NCBI GenBank assembly: GCA_023423215.1
Contig: JAFAFZ010000443.1
Span: forward strand, 1 to 21,890
Direction of reading: 5' to 3'
Length of the DNA: 21,890 nt
Source of the DNA: Actinomycetes bacterium
Lineage (GTDB): Bacteria; Actinomycetota; Acidimicrobiia; Acidimicrobiales; Microtrichaceae
The position numbers and the translations under genes were made by a program. This document shows positions 14,500 through 21,651 of the stretch, piece by piece. The first letter of the stretch is position 1. Each line of letters opens with the position of its first letter. The notes under the pieces were generated by a model, which ran no database searches, was not told the DNA's origin, and worked only from the letters and a program-made list of their open reading frames with translations.

Positions 14500-14931
14500 T
14501 CAGAAAAGAGCGACGCCGCCTGACGGCACAGCGACGAGGCTGAACTTCCGTTCGATCGGTGCAAGGTGCCCGCTGGCCTCCCAAGCCTCGTACTGCTCGT
14601 TCGGTGCGACACGAATTTCCCGCCCGCCGTCGAATCGCAGGACCAGGTTCCCGTCCTTGATCGCAAACCCCTCGTTCACGCCGGCCTTGTGCAAGGTGAG
14701 GAGCGGAGCCAGTTGTTCGGTCTGCTCAGGGTCGACCCTGAGCGTCACGCCGTCCTGCACGTACTCGAAGGGTGAACCGATCCGGATGCTCGTTGAGGCA
14801 CGGCGTTCGTCGTACGTCTCGATGATGAGGCCGAAGGCGTAGTCGATGCGGACCTGTGTGACCTCGCCACCTGCTACCGGCAGCACCCATCGCCCCCGGC
14901 TGCTGACCAGCCCGTTGTCCGCGGTACTCAC
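14500..14931 (-). CDS. DUF6188-like protein
   Basis: This 143-residue protein starts at GTG 14931 and ends at TGA 14502-14500. It follows the DUF6188 layout: a WVLPVAGGEVTQVRIDYAFG beginning, GLIIETYDE, a strand with RIGSPFEYVQDGVTLRVDPE, a helix EQLAPLLTL, and FAIKDGNLVLRFDGGREIRV then EQYEAWEASG. These small alpha/beta proteins are common in actinobacteria, often near mobile or toxin-related loci, with no known function. AAGGGG adjoins the GTG directly, too close for a normal ribosome site, so the mRNA may start near it. It sits in the debris zone beside the first attachment-like module. Confidence 0.75.
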   Translation of the reverse strand: MSTADNGLVSSRGRWVLPVAGGEVTQVRIDYAFGLIIETYDERRASTSIRIGSPFEYVQDGVTLRVDPEQTEQLAPLLTLHKAGVNEGFAIKDGNLVLRFDGGREIRVAPNEQYEAWEASGHLAPIERKFSLVAVPSGGVALF

Positions 14932-15092
14932 CCCTTCAGTGTTACCGGATCGCTCCGAACCTCGGTGGTCGGGCTCGACCGCACGACTCTGCGTCGGCCC
15001 TGCCCCTGATCGCCGGGAGCGGGACGGTCACGCTCGAGCACGATCGACGGATTCGAGCCAGCTGAGCGAGCGACGTGCGGGAAGATTGTCCA

Positions 15093-15316
15093 ATGACAGA
15101 GCAGGACTCCTCCAGACTCTCTGACGGCATGCCGCCTGAGGCTCGTCGCGCGATCGAGCGAGCGGTGTGGGAGTGGGGGTGACGGGCGATTCCTGCGCCC
15201 TGCTGACCAACAGGATCCTCGCCTCCCTTCACTCCGCAGGCTTCAACGTCTGCGAGGCGGGAACTGCCCCATGGCGCCGGTTGAGCGCGCACCGATCCGA
15301 TTGCCGCCCTCCGTAG
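15093..15316 (+). pseudogene. Small gene split by a frame change at a G-run
   Basis: From ATG 15093 the frame gives 29 residues (DGMPPEARRAIERAVWEWG) and stops at TGA 15180-15182 in the run GGGGGTGA. A second frame begins at the overlapping GTG 15179 and continues with VTGDSCALLTNRILASLHSA then GFNVCEAGTAPW to TAG at 15316. Both parts look coding and one extra G would fuse them. It may be one broken gene of about 75 residues, or two overlapping tiny genes. No family is recognised. Confidence 0.35.
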
Positions 15317-15325
15317 AGTTGGGCA

Positions 15326-15688
15326 ATGGATGGTGCCCACGACCCCCGCTACACCCCATCGCTTCACAACGAGCTGCAGGAACGGGTCGGCCCGCTACAG
15401 GACGTGGACGTGTTCCTGTGCAGCACGCACAACTGGTTCAACTGGGTCCCGGGCTTCCAGTTCGTCGGCCTCCGCGTCCTCGCCCGGCGCGGGTCCCTCC
15501 TGACTCTCTTCAGCGTTAACGGCAATTTCTCCTCGCTCCGAACCGAGCGATGGTCCGGAGATGTGTCCGAGGCCGAAGCGCGTGGATCCGGTGCAGCGCT
15601 GAAGGTCAGGTTCTTGAACGGTGAGAGCGTCTCGTTCATCGGACGCGAAGCGGCCGACCAACTTCGCAGGATTCTGCGTACCGCGTAG
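15326..15688 (+). CDS. Hypothetical protein
   Basis: This encodes 120 residues from ATG 15326. It is a compact alpha/beta protein: an N-terminal helix PSLHNELQERVGPL, an aromatic-rich strand region THNWFNWVPGFQFVGLRVLA, then a further strand LLTLFSVNGNF. An Arg/Glu-rich linker and a C-terminal VRFLNGESVSFIGREAADQL with RRILRTA complete it. No family is recognised and the ribosome site is weak. Its stop lies only 12 bases from the point where the opposite-strand RHS fragment loses homology. An association with an RHS locus is therefore possible, for example as an immunity or tip gene that moved with it, but this is speculation. Confidence 0.6.
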   Translation: MDGAHDPRYTPSLHNELQERVGPLQDVDVFLCSTHNWFNWVPGFQFVGLRVLARRGSLLTLFSVNGNFSSLRTERWSGDVSEAEARGSGAALKVRFLNGESVSFIGREAADQLRRILRTA

Positions 15689-15699
15689 TGGCGGATCAC

Positions 15700-15945
15700 G
15701 TGGATGCCGTCAAGTGGGTCGGTGGTGGTAAAGGCGCCGGTGACGGGGTGGTAGTCGCGGGCGCGGAGGTTGAGGAGTGGTCCGAGGGTTAGTTCGCCTC
15801 GGTAGCCCATCTTGGGGGTGAGGGTGTCGGTGCCGCTGGGGACGCCTGCGGCGTTGTAGCTGTTGCCTCGTCGGACGCTGGCGCCGGTGGAGGTGGTGGT
15901 GGAGCCGTAGAAAGCGGATGCGAGCGCGACTTGGCTCGCTCCCCT
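15700..15945 (-). pseudogene. Second RHS-core fragment, truncated at the tip junction
   Basis: The minus strand reads QVALASAFYGSTTTSTGASV, RRGNSYNAAGVPSGTDTLTP, KMGYRGELTLGPLLNLRARD and YHPVTGAFTTTDPLDGI. It matches the fragment at 6763-7120 in both DNA and protein, but here the frame is intact through the five-G run at 15814-15818. Homology stops abruptly after DPLDGI at about 15700, before the NPYHYSNNDP-type end of the core, and the frame continues as unrelated sequence. No long RHS body is present upstream. It is another decayed RHS end. Confidence 0.75.
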
Positions 15946-16042
15946 GCCCGCTACCGCCCACGGTGTGCCGGCGGCGGCGATCAGGTCGGTGGCAGTGCTG
16001 ACTCGACCACCAGCGGAATCGACCCGCCGAACCCGGCGCCTT

Positions 16043-16068
16043 GTTCTGCAAGATCCTGCCGGGGGTAC
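16043..16068 (+). promoter_or_regulatory. SigB/SigF-like promoter of the four-gene operon
   Basis: GTTC (16043-16046), a 16-base spacer and GGGTAC (16063-16068) lie 37 bases before the first gene. Elements and spacing are the same as in the site upstream of the anti-sigma kinase gene. A start near 16075 is predicted. Confidence 0.5.
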
Positions 16069-16104
16069 GACCCTGTGGTCGCAACGAACAGATGGGGTCG
16101 ACCG

Positions 16105-17043
16105 ATGTCGGACACCGAAGCTCCCGCCCGAGTACGGAACCTCCGAGACGCGATGGGCTGGTTCAGCCTCGGTCTGGGGACGATGCAGTTGGTCACCCCG
16201 GATGGGGTGAACCGGCTCTGCGGCCTACCGCCCGGCGGGGCTCGACGCAGGACCCAACGCGTGATCGGTGCGCGAGAGCTCGCCGCCGCGGGAGGTCTGC
16301 TGTCGCGCTCGAACGGCTCTCGGTGGATGGCGGCTCGCGTGGGCGGCGATGTCATGGACCTGGCGCTGCTCCTGAGATCTCTCGGGTCGTCGAGCAAGCG
16401 GAGACGGACGACGATCGCTACTGCCGCCGTGGTCGGCGTCACGGCGCTCGATCTCGCCGGCGTTCCCGAGCGTCACACCACCAACGGAAGGACCAGCATG
16501 AAGACACGCGCAGCGATCACCGTCAGGAGATCCCCGGATGAGGTGTACGCCTTCTGGCGGGACTTCACGAACCTGCCGAGGTTCATGCACCACCTCGAGT
16601 CGGTGGAGACACAGGACGACCGGCACTCGCACTGGACGGCACGAGGACCGGCAGGCAGTTCGGTCGAGTGGGATGCGATCGTCACCGAGGACGTGCCGTC
16701 GTCGGTGATCGCTTGGAAGTCCGAGGGCACCACCCCGGTCGCCAACGCAGGGATGGTGGAGTTCCACCAGGCCCCGGCCGCGCAGGGAACCGAGATCGTG
16801 GTGAGCCTCGACGTCGATGTGCCCGGAGGCAGCGCCGGGAAGCTCGCAGCGAAGCTGTTCGGGGAGGAGCCCGGCCAGCAGGTCCGCGACGACCTGCGTC
16901 ACGTCAAGCAGATCCTCGAGACCGGAGAGATCGTCTGCTCCGAGGCCAACCCGGAAGCGAGCCAGGTCAAGAAGTTCGCCAAGCAGCGCCCGGCGCAGCC
17001 CCTGACCGATCGGGAGCTCACCAAGGTCGGAGGCCAGCGATGA
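16105..17043 (+). CDS. Membrane protein with C-terminal SRPBCC (START-like) domain
   Basis: This encodes 312 residues from ATG 16105. The N-terminal 130 residues include hydrophobic stretches ([50 protein letters not shown]). From Met132 a complete SRPBCC domain follows: [64 protein letters not shown] and [14 protein letters not shown] with a long C-terminal helix. That fold forms a deep pocket for lipids or other hydrophobic ligands. The last 40 residues are charged. A ribosome site is weak (GGGG). ATG 16498 could serve as an internal start giving the SRPBCC domain alone. Its stop overlaps the next start as ATGA, so the two genes are coupled. Confidence 0.85.
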   Translation: MSDTEAPARVRNLRDAMGWFSLGLGTMQLVTPDGVNRLCGLPPGGARRRTQRVIGARELAAAGGLLSRSNGSRWMAARVGGDVMDLALLLRSLGSSSKRRRTTIATAAVVGVTALDLAGVPERHTTNGRTSMKTRAAITVRRSPDEVYAFWRDFTNLPRFMHHLESVETQDDRHSHWTARGPAGSSVEWDAIVTEDVPSSVIAWKSEGTTPVANAGMVEFHQAPAAQGTEIVVSLDVDVPGGSAGKLAAKLFGEEPGQQVRDDLRHVKQILETGEIVCSEANPEASQVKKFAKQRPAQPLTDRELTKVGGQR

Positions 17044-18242
17044 AGGCGAACTGCTGGGTGTCCCCGAACACGGTCGAGGTGCGAGACGTGCCCGATCCGA
17101 AGATCCTCAACGATCGCGACGCGATCATCGAGATCACCTCGACCGCCGTCTGCGGGTCCGACCTCCACCTCTACGACGGGTACATCCCGACGATGAAGAG
17201 CGGCGACATCCTCGGCCACGAGTTCATGGGCCGTGTCGTCGAGACCGGGCCGGCCGTGTCGAACCTGAATGTCGGGGACCGGGTGGTCGTCCCCTTCCCC
17301 ATCGCCTGTGGCGCGTGCAACGCGTGCCAGCGCGGTCTCACCTCGTTGTGCGAGAACAGCAACCCGAACGCGGCGTTGGCGGAGAAGATGTTCGGGTTCC
17401 CGACCGCAGGCATCTTCGGCTACTCGCACCTGACCGGCGGCTTCGCCGGCGGGCAGGCCGAGTACGCGCGGGTCCCGTTCGCCGACGTGGGCCCGTTGAA
17501 GATCGAGGACGACTCGCTGCCGGATGAACAGGTGCTGTTCCTCTCCGACATCTTCCCGACCGGCTACATGGGCGCAGAGTTCTGCGACATCAAGGGTGGC
17601 GACGTCGTCGCCGTCTGGGGCGCAGGTCCGGTCGGCATGTTCGCGATGGCCAGCGCCTTCCTGCTCGGCGCAGAACGCGTCATCGCGATCGACCGCTTCC
17701 CGTACCGACTCGAACGCGCGGCAGCCGCGACCGGCGTCGAGACCCTCAACTACGAGGACACCGACGTCAACGAAGCGCTGAAGGAGATGACGGGAGGCCG
17801 AGGCCCGGACGCCTGCATCGACGCGGTCGGCATGGAAGCGCATCACGGCTCCACCCCGATCCACACGTACGACAGGGTCAAGCAGGCCATGCGCATGGAG
17901 ACCGACCGACCCCACGTCCTGCGCCAGATGATCACCAGCTGCCGCAACGGCGGCACCATCTCGGTGATCGGCGTGTACGGCGGTCTGATCGACAAGTTCC
18001 CCATGGGAGCGTTCATGAACCGGGGGCTCACCATGAAGACCGGGCAGTGCCACGTGCACCGCTACATGCGCCCGCTCCTCGAGCGCATCGAGCGCGGCGA
18101 GATCGACCCGAGCTTCGTCATCAGCCACCGGGTGCCGCTCGACGAAGCTCCGGCCGCGTACGAGACGTTCAAGCACAAGGAGGACGACTGCACGAAGGTC
18201 GTCCTGAGCCCCGACGGTCATCACGCCACCTCGGCCGCCTGA
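17040..18242 (+). CDS. Zinc-dependent alcohol dehydrogenase, formaldehyde-dehydrogenase-like MDR enzyme
   Basis: This 400-residue medium-chain dehydrogenase should oxidise an alcohol or aldehyde with NAD(P). Catalytic zinc ligands are visible as C38 ([12 protein letters not shown]) and H60-E61 ([10 protein letters not shown]). The structural zinc site is C90, C93, C96 and C104 ([16 protein letters not shown]). The Rossmann motif is [14 protein letters not shown] near residue 198, followed by [15 protein letters not shown], where Asp suggests preference for NAD. The insertion [20 protein letters not shown] and the overall length fit the glutathione-independent formaldehyde-dehydrogenase-like subgroup. 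The substrate is not determined. It overlaps the gene before it (ATGA) and the one after it (TGATG), so it is translated as part of the operon. Confidence 0.92.
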   Translation: MKANCWVSPNTVEVRDVPDPKILNDRDAIIEITSTAVCGSDLHLYDGYIPTMKSGDILGHEFMGRVVETGPAVSNLNVGDRVVVPFPIACGACNACQRGLTSLCENSNPNAALAEKMFGFPTAGIFGYSHLTGGFAGGQAEYARVPFADVGPLKIEDDSLPDEQVLFLSDIFPTGYMGAEFCDIKGGDVVAVWGAGPVGMFAMASAFLLGAERVIAIDRFPYRLERAAAATGVETLNYEDTDVNEALKEMTGGRGPDACIDAVGMEAHHGSTPIHTYDRVKQAMRMETDRPHVLRQMITSCRNGGTISVIGVYGGLIDKFPMGAFMNRGLTMKTGQCHVHRYMRPLLERIERGEIDPSFVISHRVPLDEAPAAYETFKHKEDDCTKVVLSPDGHHATSAA

Positions 18243-19522
18243 TGCCGCCCGGCCACCGCCTGGCATGCAGGCTGCGATCGGCCTTGTGGCTCGTCCCGCT
18301 GATCTGCGTGCTGGGCGGTGTGGTCCTGGCGGTGGGGACGCTCGCGATCGACAGGGCGTTCGAGTACGACCTCGTCACGCCCCGCCTGACGGGCACCCCC
18401 ACCTCGGCCCAGACCTTCCTCAGCACGGTCGCGACCGCGACCATCACCCTGGGCAGCCTCGTGCTGACCGTGACGACCGTCGCCGTCCAGCTCGCGATGG
18501 GCCAGTTCTCGCCGCGCATCGTCTCGGCGCTGCTGAACGATCGGCGCAGCCAGCTGGCCATCGGGCTGTTCGGCGCGACTATCGTGTACTCGCTGCTCGT
18601 CCTCCGGGATGTCGACGCCCGCCCCGGGACGGTACCCGGCCTCTCGGTCGTCGTCGCCGGCGCCCTGATGCTGGCGAGCCTTGCCGGGCTGTTCCTGTTC
18701 GTGCAGCACTCCGGCCGACATCTGCGGGCGAGCGGCCTCATCGACCTCGTGGGCGACCACAGCCGTGAGCAGTTCGATCGGCAGTACCCGGCCGACCCGG
18801 CGAACGACGAGGAGCAGGTGCTCGAGGTCGTCGTCGCTCCGGACTCGGGAGCCGTCGTCGAGGTGCTCGACGACCGCCTCGTGGCCGCTGCGCGCCGCGC
18901 CGACTGCGTCCTCGAGCTCCTTCCCGCCATGGGTGACTTCGTCCCGACGGGTGCGCCGCTGTTCCGCATCCACGGGGACCTGGGGACCCTGGACCACTCG
19001 GCCGTCGCACGGTCGGTCGTGCTCGGCTCCGAGCGGACCCACGTCGACGACCCGGCCTACGGGTTCCGCAAGCTCGTCGACATCGGCGTGCGGTCGATCG
19101 CTCAGCCGTTCGACGACCCGACCACCTGTGTGCAGGCAGTCGACCGCCTCCACGATGGACTTCGGCAGCTGTCCACGCGGCGCTTCCCCTCGGGCCTCCG
19201 CCACGACGACGACGGCCAGCTCCGCCTCGTGGTCAGGACCACCACGTGGGAGGCGTACGTGCGACTCGCGTTCGACGAGATACGTCTCGCGAGCATCGAA
19301 TCACCGCAGGTCACTCGTCGCCTCGTCGCAGCGCTCGAGGATCTCACGACCGTTGCCCCGCCCGAGCGCAGAGAACCGCTCGACCGCCAGCTGCGCCTCC
19401 TCACCGCAGCCGTGGAACGCCACTACGACGACGGAGAAGACGCCCTCGCTGCTCTGACCGCGGACCCACAGGGGATCGGCTCGGGTTCGGACCTCGACGG
19501 TCCCGAGGTGCCGACCCGGTGA
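18242..19522 (+). CDS. DUF2254 membrane protein
   Basis: This 426-residue protein begins with four membrane helices, at about residues 12-35 (LWLVPLICVLGGVVLAVGTL), 57-85 (TITLGSLVLTVTTVAVQLAM), 104-120 (LAIGLFGATIVYSLLVL) and 130-152 (VVVAGALMLASLAGLFLFVQ). A large cytoplasmic part follows. The segments AMGQFSPRIVSALLNDRRSQ and HSGRHLRASGLIDLV are hallmarks of DUF2254, as is the later DPAYGFRKLVDIGVRSIAQP region. Function is unknown; the family is frequent in bacteria facing envelope or oxidative stress. The ATG overlaps the stop of the dehydrogenase gene by one base, and the stop overlaps the next gene by four. Confidence 0.92.
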   Translation: MPPGHRLACRLRSALWLVPLICVLGGVVLAVGTLAIDRAFEYDLVTPRLTGTPTSAQTFLSTVATATITLGSLVLTVTTVAVQLAMGQFSPRIVSALLNDRRSQLAIGLFGATIVYSLLVLRDVDARPGTVPGLSVVVAGALMLASLAGLFLFVQHSGRHLRASGLIDLVGDHSREQFDRQYPADPANDEEQVLEVVVAPDSGAVVEVLDDRLVAAARRADCVLELLPAMGDFVPTGAPLFRIHGDLGTLDHSAVARSVVLGSERTHVDDPAYGFRKLVDIGVRSIAQPFDDPTTCVQAVDRLHDGLRQLSTRRFPSGLRHDDDGQLRLVVRTTTWEAYVRLAFDEIRLASIESPQVTRRLVAALEDLTTVAPPERREPLDRQLRLLTAAVERHYDDGEDALAALTADPQGIGSGSDLDGPEVPTR

Positions 19523-20520
19523 TCGGTGGGAACGACGCCGACATGGCGCCACTGCGAATCGGGATCGTGGCAGATCCGGACGCGCCGACCGAGATCGCAC
19601 GACGCTTCAGCGATCAGCACCAAGTCGGCGGCAGCGAGTGGGACGTTGCCGTGGTGAGTGAGCCGTTCACCACCGGATCCGAGGACGTAGAGACGGCGAT
19701 CGGTCGCCTGCTGGAACATGCTCGAGACCACTCCTGGGACCTCGTGGTCGGACTGACCGAGCTCCCAGTCCCGGATCCTGAAGGCGGCTATCTGCTGGTC
19801 GAGACCGACCCGGACCGGCGTGCAGCGGTCCTCTCGCTCCCCGCGCTCGGCGGCTTCCGCATGCACGCGCGCGCCCGACAAGCAGTGCGCACACAGTTGG
19901 CCGAGATGGCCGACCCGAACACGAACCGCCAGCATCACGTGGCTCTTCCGTCCGGCCGCGGTCGGTGGCGCGTGTTGTCGGGGATGGTGCTCGCGAACCG
20001 CCCATGGAGGTTGGTGCCCGGATTGAAGTCGGCGCTCGTCGCGGCGTTGGCGACCGGTGCGGTCGCGACGATCAACTCCACCGTCTGGCTGCTCGCCGCG
20101 TCCCTGTCGTGGTGGCGACTCGTCGTCGCGACCGTCGTATCGATCGCACTCGCCGTGGCATGGCTCGTGATCGACGGCGAACTCTGGGACCGCCCAGACG
20201 ACAAGTCCACGCAGGCACGGTCCCGGTCACGCCTCTACAACGCGTCGACGGTACTGACCGTCCTGGCCGGGGTGCTCATCTGTTACCTCGCGCTGTTCGT
20301 GGTGAACCTGGCGTGGGCGTACTTCATCCTTGATCCCAGCGTGATGGGCCGCTACCTCCACGCTCCGCTCGGCTACGGCGACGTATCCGTCCTCGCGTGG
20401 TTCGTCGCTTCCGCCGCAACCGTGGGCGGCGGACTCGGATCCGGCCTCGAGACAGACGAGGCGATCCGCGCAGCGACCTACTCCAAGCGGGAACAGGAGC
20501 GCCGGGACCGCCTGTCCTGA
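19519..20520 (+). CDS. Membrane protein with soluble N-terminal domain, unknown function
   Basis: This encodes 333 residues from GTG 19519, overlapping the previous stop as GTGA; ATG 19543 in frame is an alternative. The N-terminal 150 residues are soluble and alpha/beta (LRIGIVADPDAPTEIARRFS, WDVAVVSEPFTT, DLVVGLTELPVPDPEGGYLL). Four membrane helices follow (ALVAALATGAVATINSTVWL, RLVVATVVSIALAVAWLVI, TVLTVLAGVLICYLALFVV, VLAWFVASAATVGGGLGSGL), and the chain ends in a charged tail KREQERRDRLS. It resembles uncharacterised actinobacterial membrane proteins; I cannot name a family. Being the last gene of the coupled operon, it probably works with the DUF2254 protein in the membrane. Confidence 0.8.
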   Translation: MIGGNDADMAPLRIGIVADPDAPTEIARRFSDQHQVGGSEWDVAVVSEPFTTGSEDVETAIGRLLEHARDHSWDLVVGLTELPVPDPEGGYLLVETDPDRRAAVLSLPALGGFRMHARARQAVRTQLAEMADPNTNRQHHVALPSGRGRWRVLSGMVLANRPWRLVPGLKSALVAALATGAVATINSTVWLLAASLSWWRLVVATVVSIALAVAWLVIDGELWDRPDDKSTQARSRSRLYNASTVLTVLAGVLICYLALFVVNLAWAYFILDPSVMGRYLHAPLGYGDVSVLAWFVASAATVGGGLGSGLETDEAIRAATYSKREQERRDRLS

Positions 20521-20771
20521 GCCGCTGACCGACGACAGGCTCTTTGTCGAGGGTGCCAAGTCATCCCGTCCGACGACTTCCAAACCGATGCCAGGTCAGA
20601 GGGAGAGGTTCGTCGCCCTCCGCGATGCGTGTCAGGTGGTCCCTGTCCGTTGCGGGTCGCCAGAATCTCGATGCGAATTCACCCGCTCGGGGGAAGTGGG
20701 CTCGAGCCGCCACCGGCCGGCGGATCTCAGACGGACGGGCTGTCCTCGTCGTCGTAGCCATCCACGAGCTC
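20521..20771. other. Gap after the four-gene operon, no gene seen
   Basis: No frame here has a ribosome site or a recognisable protein. A ten-base match to the left flank of the first attachment-like module (TGACCTGGCA, here on the minus strand near 20590-20600) may be a relic or chance. No clear terminator hairpin was found. Confidence 0.3.
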
Positions 20772-20969
20772 TTACGACCACTCGATCTCCGCGATCCGGC
20801 GCTCCGCCCGCTCGGCCATCATCGTCACAACGGCGCGACGGTCCCCCTTGCGCCTCGGACGGTCGATCAGGTCGTCCGCGCACCAGCCCAGATGTGGTCC
20901 TCGGTGCTGGAGCACAGCCGGCGCAGCGCAGCAAGGCTCCGCTCGCAGAATCGTGGCGGTCGGACTCAT
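20772..20969 (-). CDS. Possible small protein, unknown
   Basis: This is an open frame of 65 residues from ATG 20969 to TAA, with an AGGGTGG sequence shortly upstream as a possible ribosome site. It reads MSPTATILRAEPCCAAPAVL at the start and ends with a helix-like TMMAERAERRIAEIEWS. Third codon positions are mostly G or C. It has two Cys-Cys residues near position 13 and another Cys in GWCADDL. No family is recognised, and overlapping longer frames make the call uncertain. It lies in the left flank of the second attachment-like module. Confidence 0.3.
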   Translation of the reverse strand: MSPTATILRAEPCCAAPAVLQHRGPHLGWCADDLIDRPRRKGDRRAVVTMMAERAERRIAEIEWS

Positions 20970-21256
20970 GCCGCCACCCTGGGGGTGTGGCTGCTCCCTC
21001 GTCAGGCCCCCGGCGGCATCGCCGGCCCCGCCGTCCCTCGCCTTGCACAAGTTGCTCGGGTGCAGTCCAAGCAAACCAAGCGATCGCACCAGCGGGGCCG
21101 TGGGCAGTGATGAACCGAGAGTGACTCGAACCCCTGCCGCCACACCGGATAGGTGGTGTCAGCTTCGCCCGAAGGATCGCTGTCCAGCAGATTCGCCATG
21201 CCATCACTGGGCCGACACCAACGCTTCCGCCGAGCAGGACTCGACCGAGCGGCTCC

Positions 21257-21278
21257 TTGGCACAATCTGGGCACAATC
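21257..21278 (+). repeat. 11-base arm-type repeats, left of attachment module 2
   Basis: TTGGCACAATC (21257-21267) and TGGGCACAATC (21268-21278) are tandem, with a degenerate third unit GGAACAGAACC to 21289. The first unit starts 147 bases from the CCA end of the tRNA-like core. The matching unit of module 1 starts 146 bases away, although the sequence between is diverged. Confidence 0.6.
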
Positions 21279-21403
21279 GGAACAGAACCAGCTCTGGAAG
21301 CCTGCAATCACACGGGTCGCGGCAGAGAGCGTCGGTGGGCCCGTAAACCGTCGAAGCCCCTGGCCTGGCGACGATTCCGCCGCCACACCAAAGGCTTCTG
21401 TGC

Positions 21404-21479
21404 TGGTACCCCCAACGGGATTCGAACCCGTGCCGCCACCTTGAGAGCGTGGCGTCCGCGCGACGCCGGCCATCACACG
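21404..21479 (-). tRNA. tRNA-Glu(CUC)-like sequence, second copy, 3' half intact
   Basis: The 3' half is identical to the first copy: CTCTCAA anticodon loop, ACGGG-TTCGAAT-CCCGT T-arm, TGGGGGT acceptor strand, A and CCA (21406-21404). The 5' acceptor strand is again missing, so it is probably not functional. Two copies preserving the same boundary suggest that the 3' half is kept because it is the crossover region of an integrative element. Confidence 0.5.
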
Positions 21480-21555
21480 CCAACGCCACTCCGCCGCCTC
21501 ATCATTGGGATCGCGCCGGCGGCGCCGGCATTCGCCGTCGACCCACAAGTCGGCG

Positions 21556-21577
21556 TTGGCACACTTCGGGCACAAAT
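21556..21577 (+). repeat. 11-base arm-type repeats, right of attachment module 2
   Basis: TTGGCACACTT (21556-21566) and CGGGCACAAAT (21567-21577) repeat the right-hand arm pair of module 1 at the same distance from the core. Confidence 0.6.
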
Positions 21578-21651
21578 CACCGGGTACCACCCCGCTGTTC
21601 GCCGCTGGCCAGCCAGTACCTCAGCCGCCTTAGCCGCACTTGGCTGCGCTC

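Larger units (their letters stand above)
21388..21631. repeat. Long direct repeat copy 2 (partner 14072-14318)
   Basis: This is a 244-base near-identical copy of the first repeat in the same orientation, containing the tRNA-Glu 3' half and the right arm repeats. Differences include G for A at the D-arm-like region, GGCATT for AGCATT, GGCGTT for GCCGTT, one fewer A and a missing CT. Homology ends at 21631. Confidence 0.85.

Noticed and set aside
20590..20610. A third, inverted copy of the attachment-module flank (TGACCTGGCA)
   Set aside because: Only about ten bases match and no tRNA core or arm repeats follow; chance is as likely.
21115..21145. A tRNA-like T-arm (GGGGTTCGAGTC on the minus strand)
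   Set aside because: The T-stem does not pair and no acceptor or anticodon arm surrounds it.
20632..21489. A 285-residue minus-strand frame across the second attachment-like module
   Set aside because: It reads through the tRNA-like core and shares its start only because of the long repeat. There is no domain and its composition is Arg/Gly/Cys-rich.
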